Assembly: GCA_017165825.1 (NCBI GenBank)
Contig: CM029380.1
Span: forward strand, 19,939,072-20,003,071
Source: Hepsetus odoe
Lineage: Eukaryota > Chordata > Actinopteri > Characiformes > Hepsetidae
Direction of reading: 5' to 3'
DNA length: 64,000 nt
Below, in pieces: positions 1 to 10,400 of the stretch (position 1 is its first letter; each line of letters begins with the position of its first letter). The position numbers were made by a program, and so were the translations under genes. The notes under the pieces are model-generated. The model worked only from the letters and a program-made list of their open reading frames with translations. It searched no databases and was not told the origin of the DNA.

Positions 1-149
1 TTTATTTTCTAATTTTAACATACCTAGAACATCAACAAACATGTGGCCTATGTTTAAGTTATGGCATTTCAACATGCTTTAAATCAATAAATAGAAATGG
101 CTAAATATTGTAGAAAAACTGTACTGAAGCCAACTGATGTCACAGGGCA

Positions 150-172
150 GACACACACACACACACACACAC
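150..172. repeat. (CA)n microsatellite
   Basis: Perfect AC dinucleotide run of about 11 units, followed by an imperfect continuation to about 180. Confidence 0.95.
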
Positions 173-233
173 ATACACATGGGGCAGTACAGCATATCTA
201 ATCCACCTGATGTGCATGTGTTTGAACAGATTT

Positions 234-268
234 CATCCATCCATCCATCTATCCATCCATCCATCCAT
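234..268. repeat. (ATCC)n tetranucleotide repeat
   Basis: About eight ATCC units with one ATCT variant. The same motif recurs at 50874-50923 and, as GGAT, at the tail of the retroposed fragment ending at 34691, where it is part of an inserted element. Confidence 0.9.
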
Positions 269-2383
269 TTCCTAAATCTCCTTACTTAAGAATCATTTGG
301 TCATATATATAATATATAACTGAAGTGCAAAAGTAGAATAAAACAATGTAAAAATAAACTAAATAAACCAAGCATGTACATGTAAAGGGTTAAAGAATCC
401 CCTCTAATGAGTCACACTTATTTGATATGACGATGGTGAAGAGTTACTCTATTTGTGAATGGAATGAGATATGCTGTCATAGTCTAGTATTAATCATAAA
501 AAAACACTATGATACAGGCTTAGAAAAATAGGGAATGCACTTCAAATCTCAGATTAGTTCAATGGAAATAAACTGTGCTGTGCTGGTTAATGTGATGTCC
601 CATGGCAGCTTTATTGTACAAAATAAACCAAAATTCTTTCTATTTAGTTAGAAAGAGTTACCCATACTTTTAGATCCACAGGGTCGAGTCGTCTCATAGA
701 GGAAGGAAAGAAACACCTGTGGCTTCTTTCTGAAGTGACAGTAGAATTGGATTTTCTTTTCTCTCACAGAGATGAAAGCTTTTAAAATCTAAAAGTGCAC
801 TCTGCTGCCATGATTTATCTTCCCCACACAAGCGGCTACATACACACACCTCAGCTGCCTCATATTTTTCTTTTTAATGTGGGAATATGAATTTGTGGGA
901 ATGTAAATCACGGTAGCAGAGTGCACAAAAGTAAAACGTTCAATGGGAAATGCAGTATTCTTTGTAATGCAATTGCACGTCCTGGTCCTTAAATAAAACA
1001 GGGCTACAGTGGCAGGGTGGCTCTCTGTAAGAGATGAAATACCAATATTCATAAGGAGCATCCTTTTCTGAGACATTCCAGACACAGGGATTTACAAAAA
1101 AATAATTGATCAGCCAATAAAAATACGAGAATCACAATTAAGAAGATAAGCAAATGAAGCCTTCATTTTATGATCTGTGAAGTGAACCATAGACTAACCA
1201 AACCTAGTTTATCAAACTTGCAATTAAATGTAGAGCATTAGTTAATTTAAAAGGCACTTTGAAGAACAAGTCTCCTCACCTCACCAGGAAGAGGCAGTTT
1301 TTTGTAGTTTTTTTTAGTTTTTTTTTCAGTTCACATTCATCGCACTTTGTCATGTTTATCATTCTGTAATAACTGTTTGCATCTTCATAAATGTATAATC
1401 TTCAGTTACTGAGCTTTCAGAGCACTGTAGTGCTGAAAGCTGTGAGGAGCTTACAAATGAACACACTGGCATGACAATGAATGTCTGCTGCACTTATTAC
1501 TAAATAAAGAAGTGTTTTTCATCTCAGACTGCGTGCCTCCACATGTACTTCCAGAAGAAAAACATCTTTTTCCAGTTCTAGGGACTGCATCCCAGTTTCC
1601 TTCTATTCATTCTACATAGAAGAAGACAAGGCATGCAAATGGGAAGATAAAAAAAAAAAAAACTGATGCTTGATCCCTACCTCATCATACAAGCACATAA
1701 TTAATACTGTTTTTAATGTTACATTAATGGAGTAATATTTGGCGATGTTAAACAAATGCTGTGCTCTAAAATGTGAAGAGTATTTGTGCCTATTGGGGGT
1801 TAATTCATTCGCACGAATCTTCATGATTAATATCTTAAACACACACAAAAATAAATAAGAAAATGAGGCCATAATCACAATTAATAGCATTGTTTTTGTG
1901 TGGTTAATTGTGATTAATGACACTTTTTTCAGTGCTTGAATATGAAAAAAGATATTTTCTATTTTAAGTAGTTTTTTTGATATGAATACATACAGAGAGA
2001 GAGCGAGAGGGAATCATTTAATATATACAGGCATTACTTTGGTGTACAGGATCCAAATTGTGTTAAAGGTCATGCAGTCAAACATACCTGGAACAGAATA
2101 GGGCTACATGACCCTTGAGCTGTGCCGATTGGTGGGGGGGGGGTGTGTTAACACAGCTGCACCACAAAGCCCATTCAGGGCTACAAAACCTATGACACTG
2201 CTGACATAAAACATGTACTTTTCTGACTTCCATAATGGTCTCTCGTCCTCTGAGGTATGAAACATAGGAATAATCACTGAGACGATATTACTGGTGATCA
2301 CTGGCCTGGGATCAGTTTCGAATAACTTGTGAAAGTTACCATATTCTTTGTTGTTTCATCATTTTATCTGTCTCTGCTAGTCA

Positions 2384-2391
2384 TACGTCAC
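2384..2391 (+). promoter_or_regulatory. CRE-like half site upstream of creb3l3
   Basis: TACGTCAC lies about 160 bp upstream of the creb3l3 start codon and contains the ACGTCA core of CREB/ATF sites. Factors of the CREB3 family bind CRE-type and UPR-type elements, so autoregulation is possible. That is an inference from one short motif. Confidence 0.3.
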
Positions 2392-2454
2392 TTTCTGCCA
2401 AAGCCTATCAGCAGTCAGACCTGCTAATGATGATGTGATTGCAGTGTTGGAGTT

Positions 2455-2467
2455 TAAACTTTGTCCT
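2455..2467 (-). promoter_or_regulatory. DR1-type nuclear receptor site (HNF4-like) upstream of creb3l3
   Basis: On the minus strand the sequence reads AGGACA-A-AGTTTA, a degenerate direct repeat with one-base spacing. This architecture is bound by HNF4 and PPAR/RXR. Mammalian CREB3L3 is a liver and intestine gene dependent on HNF4A, which makes the position (about 90 bp before the start codon) plausible. The second half-site is weak. Confidence 0.3.
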
Positions 2468-2552
2468 CATTGTGATTTCAGGCAGAGAGAAAGGCTGGAC
2501 TGAGAACCACATTTGACAATTTCCAATTTTTCCTATCATCGTTGGTACCTTA

Positions 2553-2603
2553 ATGGTGGTATCGCCCACCAAGGTCAAGATAATGGAATTCTTCTCCGAG
2601 CAG
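2553..2603 (+). CDS. creb3l3: creb3l3 coding exon 1
   Basis: This exon encodes 17 residues beginning MVVSPTKVKIMEFFSEQ. It ends in CAG before GTAAGG, an excellent donor, in phase 0, which matches exon 2. It was chosen because the frame joins directly to the conserved ELLDLLFD block. The residues themselves are not conserved with human, so the start is less certain than the rest. Confidence 0.7.
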
Positions 2604-2672
2604 GTAAGGGCTTTTTGTTTAAGATTTGTGGAGATTTTGAACAAGAGCACAGTTGTTGTCTTTGTTATCAGG

Positions 2673-2744
<72 letters not shown>

Positions 2745-5700
2745 ACACACACACACACACACAACAAAGAGCAAAGTTCAGAAAATGTAGAAGTTAACTT
2801 TATTTCAAAAGTTTTGTTTTTGGGTGTGTGTATGTGTGAGTGTCTGTGTGTCTGTGTGTATGTGAAACAGAAAGAAGGAGCCCCCTTTTCAGTGTTTGTA
2901 TTCCATTAATTTATAAATTCACCCAGTTAGTCAAGCTGACAGGGGCATTCGAATGCTTGCAGGCTTGTGATGGAATAGAACTACTGGATCTGCTTTTTGA
3001 CAAGAATGATGGCATCTTACGCCACGAGGACATGATGCATCATAATGAGCAGCCTTGGCCAGTCCAGGACCCTAGCGTAAGCAATGCATCTCACACACAC
3101 AGTCGACCTTCTGCTCTTGGCTACTTGGATTCATTTATTTAAAGCTTCTCTCTCTGATGTTAAACCCTTAAAGTTTAAGAGTCTTTATGCAGGCCCACAC
3201 TTCAGTCCCTGCCTTTCATTAGTACAGAATTAACATCTGTTCATTTGTTAGTACTGAAATCATTTATAGTAGTTACAGGATAATAAATTTTACACTCTTC
3301 GAATAAAAAGAGGTATAAGATAGTACTGCACAATGTTGTTTGTTAATCATTATCATGAAACTGGCCTTTGCAATGTTGCTCTCACAGCATGTTGCAACAT
3401 GTAAATGATCAGATAACTCCAATTTTTTTATTGGGGACTCTGAACATTCTGATCAATCAGACGGGTTCCTGTTGGAGTTTTGCTCATGATCCAACAAATT
3501 TAAATAACACTGCTGAAAATTATGCAGGCCAGTCTGTAATCAACAAACATTCATGAGTGTGCTTTAACGTAGTGGAAGACAAGTTACTGTATAATTTGTA
3601 TTTTAATACTCAAACTTTAGGTCCAGCAGGAATAGATTACCAGACCACTGGCGTCGGTGCTCAGGGGCCTCAGAGAGCAAGCCTTGAGATAGTTTAAATA
3701 CATGGGATGTGCAGACTCTCAAAACACTTGGTTGTAAATATTAGATACATTAGGAGTCCTTGAGCATGTACATTAAAACAATAATTGCGATAAAAATATA
3801 ATATATTAATGGGATGCTGGTAGTTGGGGTAGGGTGGTCTAGTGGTAGGACTCTCGCCTACAGACCAAGAGATTGCAGGTTCGAATCTCACATCCAGCCC
3901 TACCACCATTGGGTTCCTGAGCAAGACCCTTAACCCCAAGTTGCTCCAGGAGGACCGTCCCTCTAGTTAAGAAATGGATGTTGCTCTGGGTAAGAGTGTC
4001 ATCTAAATGCCCTAAATGTATAAGACTGCCTCTGCTTTTGCAACTGTCTTTTTAAAAGAAATTTCAGTTTAAATCTAACCAAGAATATAGAAGATATTCA
4101 AATTTAACAGATTATTTATCCAAAAAGTAAAGTTGTTGATTGAGAATTATGTGTAATTGTGGGAACATAATGTGTGCCCCCCCCCCCCCACTTTCTACAG
4201 TGCTAACACAGTTGCTAATGTGTTTTTAAGAAATCAAGGAAACATAAATATAAATGAAAAGAGAGGTTGTCTAGATTTCATGTGAACATCTATTTGGGAG
4301 GTGTAATTAATCATTTAACCAGAGCAATTCACTTTAAGTGTGCACTTGATATAGATAATTTATTATTATGTTTTTTACACAGTTCCTTGTAACTCTTCAG
4401 CTTAATAGATTAACTTGTGACTCAGTAGTTTCAAACATTATACCTATAACCATGAAGAAAATGATATTGTTTTATTCCAAACTATAGAGTTTATGTAGTG
4501 ACATGTGGGACTGTGTTGTGTCCTTCTGTTGTGTAGATGATGATGCCAGCCCAGGGAGGGGAAGATTTCTTCAATGCCTTACTGAGTGGGAATGACTCCG
4601 TGTCTGGTTCCCCGCTGTGGTCACCCTCTCCGAGTGACAGTGGGATAAGTGAGGACCCACATTCTGACCATAATGACAGCCCCCCACCTCCTGGGAGCCC
4701 TCCTCTGGAGCCCTGCTACCTTCCCCAACAGCCAAGACAAGCTCCTCCACCAGACACCAGGCTGTCCATTGATTTCAGTGAGTCACCCGGCACAGTAAAA
4801 CAGCTTCACAGCAACTGAAGATTAGCAGCCATTTCCTTTATGAACACTTCAGGCAGTTATTGGTCTTCTGTTCAATTGAGGAATCAAACATTTATTATTC
4901 GTCCATGGGCAAAAACTTTGTGTTGTATGTTCTCTGTTTTTTGTTCCACGTTGTTTGCCTTAAAGGCAGACCATTATTCATGTGCCTCATCAATGTGTGG
5001 TTACAAAGACACACACAAAAGCAAACAAATGCTATTATCTTTTTCTACAGATGGCTGGGGCTCTGGCATTTTCCCCGAGAGGGCTGCAGGGATGCCTCCT
5101 GCATCTGAAGTGGCCCAGGCCCGGCCGGCTGCAGCTTTCCCCCTCACGGTCAAGGACCTGCTGCTATCTGGCACACCAGAACCTGTGAGTACCCAAGGAG
5201 CAAGCTACTTACCATACATAAGGAAGAAAAGGGTGGAAATGTTCTAGGAAGTATTAATATTTAGTCTAATGCTTTCCTATTAAATAAAATTTCATTTAAC
5301 AGTCCAATAAATGAGAACGGATTGGAAGTCTTAGTCACACTATATAAATATTTAAAAAATGTGGAAAGAAAATACTGTAAGTTCCTAGTGTGGTAAATGT
5401 GCATGTAAATTTAAAATGTAGATGTTAAACCATGAATAGAGTCAGAGTAAAGAAATGCTTGAGTAATAAAAACGAAAAGTATATGCTTAAAATTCACTTT
5501 AATTTGATGTAATTGAAATGAATTATTTTGAAATTATTCTAAATGATTCTTTAAAATATCAACAGACAGTGGGTAATGAGCAATGGCCGCTCCTACCCAA
5601 TCTGTAGGTGGACAGAACTTTTAGTGAAAGTGGTTTCCTGTGCATTCACTCCTGAACGCTGTAGATGCTTTCTGACATCGGTGAAGTAGGAGGGTACAGT

Positions 5701-7393
5701 TCGATCTGAATGCCTGCTCTTGGAATTGTTTTAAAGAAGCTGCAAAGCAAACAAAATTTTGAAGTACATCTGCCGGACACTTTTTTAGAATGCTTATAAG
5801 AGTTAAAGTTTCCTTTTTTTTTAAATTTATTTTTGAAAAAAAACATGCACACTGAGAGAAGCTGGCTCTCAGTGAAAATGACTAACAGTTGCTTTGATGC
5901 TCTCACTGCTCCCAGTGTGAACATGGAGGAGTGACTTGTCCAATGGGCACAATGACAGCCAGTCAACTTAAAACTGTCACATTACACTTATGTTTTTTCC
6001 TGCACATCTCATGTGGCTATATCATCTTTCACCACTAGATGGTAAACATGACAGAATTTCTAAACAGGATTGCAATTTTCTAGACCAGGTTAGGTATATT
6101 GTTACTCCATACCCCATGTGTTGACACATAGAATTAATTTTTTATAAAAAAAAAGCAGAGTATTCAGTAAGTGACCACTGGCTGCTTCCTTACAGTTAAA
6201 AATGAATGCAATTTTCAGACTGATGCAGCTCACTGAACTGACGTGTTTATACACTCTTAGTGTTTCCTGGCTGCACATTGCCAGTCAGCTCAGGAGAGAT
6301 GTCATAGACAGTTTGTCTCAGACTCTCCTTAAATGCACTCACTAAATTTGGCAATCAGCATGTGTGTTTGAGCAGGGAAATCATCAAAAAGTGCTGGACA
6401 CGGGCTCTCCAGGAACAGAGTTGTGCAAACTTTAAATTCTTGACATGTTCCAACAGAGAGAGAGAGAGAGAGAGATAGAAAGATGGAGATAGAGATGGGA
6501 GAGAGGGAGAAAGAGATTATATGCTGGGTGTTTGCTCTTCCGCCAAACTGCTCCCACTCAGCTAGCTAGACTGTGTGAAGTACACTGTATATTTCACATG
6601 TTGTTGGATTTACATTCATGACTTCTTTCTCTCTCCAGCCTCAGCAGTCCCAACAGGAGCTGTTTCTCAATGAGGATGAGAAAAAGCTACTTGCCAAGGA
6701 GGGAGTGACACTGCCCAGCCAGCTGCCTCTCACCAAAGTACCTCATGTTCACATCCATGCCCTAAAGCCAAAGACAACTACTGCTTCTGCTTTATGACTA
6801 TAACATAGTACTATTTTTCCTGTCCTTGACCTTTATCACAGTTTGAAGAGAGAATCCTGAAGAAAATCCGGCGAAAGATCCGGAACAAACAGTCCGCCCA
6901 AGAGAGCAGGAAGAAGAAGAAAGAATACATCGATGGGCTGGAGAGCAGGTATGAGAGCAGGCCAAAGAAAGGAAGCAGGGGACCTGGGGTTGCCGAGGCC
7001 TTGAATCTACAGCATAACCAGGTCATGTTGTAAACAAACATTTGGTGATGGTGTGCAGTGTTGTTCTGGTTAACCCTGTACTGACTCATTGGTGTGTTCT
7101 CATGGACATTCAAGGTTATCCAGCGATAGACAGATAGAAGACATAGAGATAGAAGATAGACAGAAGTTGGTGATTTTATTTGCTTTAACATAAAAACATC
7201 TAATTTTTAAACATTTTGTTCTTCATTTTTATGGCTAGGATGGCAGCTTGTAGCGCACAAAACCAAGAGCTGCAGAGGAAAGTCTTCCAGCTGGAGAAAT
7301 GCAACATGTGAGGGAATGCATTATGATCCCTATGATTCTTCGCAAGACTTGCTCAACATTTTTCTCTTGCAGCTGCTAACTGAACTTGTTCCT

Positions 7394-7427
<34 letters not shown>

Positions 7428-10400
7428 GCTTGCTTTGTGAGTGAATCAGGTCTCTGATGGAGCAACTGCGTCGCCTGCAGGCAATGGTCATGAATGGATC
7501 AAACAAAGCAGCCCAGACCGGGACTTGTGTTCTTGTGAGTAACATAACAAGCAAACAGGTGCCGGTTCACACAAACCTGGAAACAGTCTGTGCATTCCCT
7601 CACCTACATCAGTCCTCATGACAGCTGCCTAAGGAAGTATGGTACAAGTGTACAAAGTGTTAAACTGCTATTTTTACTTTGTAAAATGCAAAAGGTAGCG
7701 CAGTGACACAGTGGTTAGCACTTTTTATTCAACTCTTTGTGGAGTTTGCGTGTTCCCCAATGTCTGTGTGGGTTCCTTCAGAGTGAACCGGTTTCCTCAA
7801 ACAGTCGTCCAACTTAATGCATGAAGCAGTAAATAAACAGGTGCAAATGATTCCAGATGATCAGGTGATTAGATTATTGCTGATGCTGAATGCTGATAGG
7901 CTGAATTCCCTTTACCTAGAACCTCATATCTTAAGGCACTTTGCAGCCTGATGATTCTCTAGCAAAATATAAACAAATGAATGGTAGCTTCAAGACGTTT
8001 GCACAGAACTATAGTTTAATGTATCATGCTCTTCCTGTTATTTAGGAAAATGATGGGTTTACTAAACAGTATCTTGCAGAACGTAGCAAAAAAGAAAAAT
8101 GCAGTAGAGTGAAGGCAAAAGTCTTTGCAAAATACTTTAAATTAATTTTTTTAGATAAGACGTCATGGAGGCTTATAGGCACTAGGTTAGTGTCTAAAAC
8201 ATGACTTGAACATCACACTCTAATCTCATGTTGTTTACTAAAATCTATTGGAACTGGTTTTTTAGAAACATAGTGACTATAAACTTCAATTACTTGTAGC
8301 TACATTACCATCATTTATGTCCCATATTTCAGGGAAAAGATCTGCAGCATGTCTAACCTGTAACTCTGTCAATAATGCATTAGGCCCAATGCTGGGTCAT
8401 CAGCTGTATGGTGCCATCTTACCAAGCTGTCCATCTGTTTCTGTCCCACAGGTGCTGCTGCTGTCCTTCACCCTGATTCTGCTGCCCAGCTTGAAGCCCT
8501 TTGCCGAGACCAAGGTCAGCCAACCCGGAGACTTCAGCCCGCTGAGAGGTCAGTCTACCAGTCCCATCACACCCTGGGCTGGGACCTTCTCTAAGCCCCG
8601 TTGGTAAATACAACTGTGGCCACCTTTGCACTGGCCCATGCTGAAAACTGCATGATTCAAAGCAATGTGAGCAATGTACCATTAACGTCAAGAATCCATT
8701 AGACCAGAGCTGGAACTTTGTGACAGTTATTGTATGGCATCTAGTACTTGATGGATGTCTGGTGGAATGGAAAACACTTTTGCCATCTTTCCCCTGTGTC
8801 TTAAATCATTGGTGTGGATGAAGGCTGTAAATTTGAGGCAGCTGTTAGTGGCTTTGTGAACAATCAATTTTCAAGTTCCCTCGTTTCACTGAGGCAGGGT
8901 AATTGGAGGTCATGTTAGGAAGTTTGGTCCATTTGGTCATACTTACTTTAATTTATTATCTTGTTACAGACTGAAGTTGTCCTGATTTGATCCCAGACGA
9001 TAGACTCAATTTATCCAATCTATGCTACATATCACTGTACATGGATCGGACACTTTATTAAGTACACGTACCTATTTTATCAGCTTCACTTACCATGTAG
9101 AAGCATTGTGAAGTTTACCAGCACAGACTGCATTCCGTCTGTATCTCTTAATACTTTTCTTTACCCCTGTTAAGGACCACCCTCAAAGGACCACCAGTGA
9201 GCAGCTGTTGCTTTGTTGGTGGATTATTCTCAGTACAGCAGTTTTAGTGATGTGTTAGGACAGGTAATTTTTTTGTGTGTGCTGTGATCCTCTCACAGCG
9301 GTGCTGCTATAGTCTTTAAACACTGTGTCATGTCATGTCACTGTGTCCACTAGCTAAAATATATGACCTATTGGTCCACCCTTTGTACCCTTGTAAAGTT
9401 ATTGATGACAGTTGTTTCAGGTGTTTATTATTTTCTAGTACTTTACCAATGGTCAGTTTCTTAATCCGTGGTTGATTTCTGACCACAGGATGCTGGTGGA
9501 TGGATATCTTTGGTTGTTGAACTATACTTTGTCCAGCAATTAAACGGGTGATTACACACAATCACACACACACTAACATGCCGCTAATGTTGTGCTAAGA
9601 ACAATCCACCCAAATAATACCTTTTCTCTGGTGGAACTAGAACTAGAAGTAGATATAGAATGGATCTGTGATAAGGAAGGGACCTACGTTATAAAAATAT
9701 AAATGGGAATACAGTATTATTGTATAAGAAAATTACCAGCATCATAGGATATTTTTCACATGGCAGTCGGCACGATCTTCCTTATCCTACCAATCATATT
9801 TGATCCACATTGCCTGGCATTGCTTGGGTAAAGTGAGGTGGATAATAACTCATATTCAGAATGAGATTAATCAATATTGACTCAGCTAAGTGAAATGAGG
9901 AGGTACACACTCTCATGCTGTCTTCTAGGAAAACCGGAAATAATTTTGTAAGAAGACAGGCACACAGATTTACACAAGAGTAGCCAATATAATTTTTTTG
10001 GCAATTACAAGCAAAACTTTAAAAGAAAAACAGAATAATATTGTCATGTTTTGCGGTGCTCTGCCCTCATTTGACACACCTGGTTCCTCGATATGTCTCA
10101 TTATTCTAGAGGTGTACAGATCCAAGTGAGTCAGGGCAGAGCTGTCGGTCATCTGGCCTTTGTTTCATGGTCTTAGTGAGTATCAGTTGCTGTATCTTTG
10201 GTTAATGCTTGTGTGTTTCACTTTTTCCTTTAATAAAATCCCTTTCCGGAATCCTCATGCCCAGTCCCATCCACCTCAGTGTGACAAATATGTTATTTTA
10301 ACCAGATGAACATTCTTATTTCTAATGGACTTAAAATGTCTGCTTTATAATATTTATATTAAATAGGCTACATTGGTTTTACATTTGTGGGATACGTAAG

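Larger units (their letters stand above)
1..2380. other. intergenic, no gene recognised
   Basis: AT-rich sequence left of creb3l3. The open frames here are short and low in complexity, and none resembles a known protein. It contains a CA microsatellite (150-172), an ATCC tetranucleotide run (234-268), homopolymer A and T runs and a G run near 2132. It may include the 3' flank of a gene outside the window, but nothing shows this. Confidence 0.6.

Noticed and set aside
2408..2909. Open frames of 94-119 codons across the CA repeat, both strands
   Set aside because: Created by the dinucleotide repeat, which has no stop codons in several frames.
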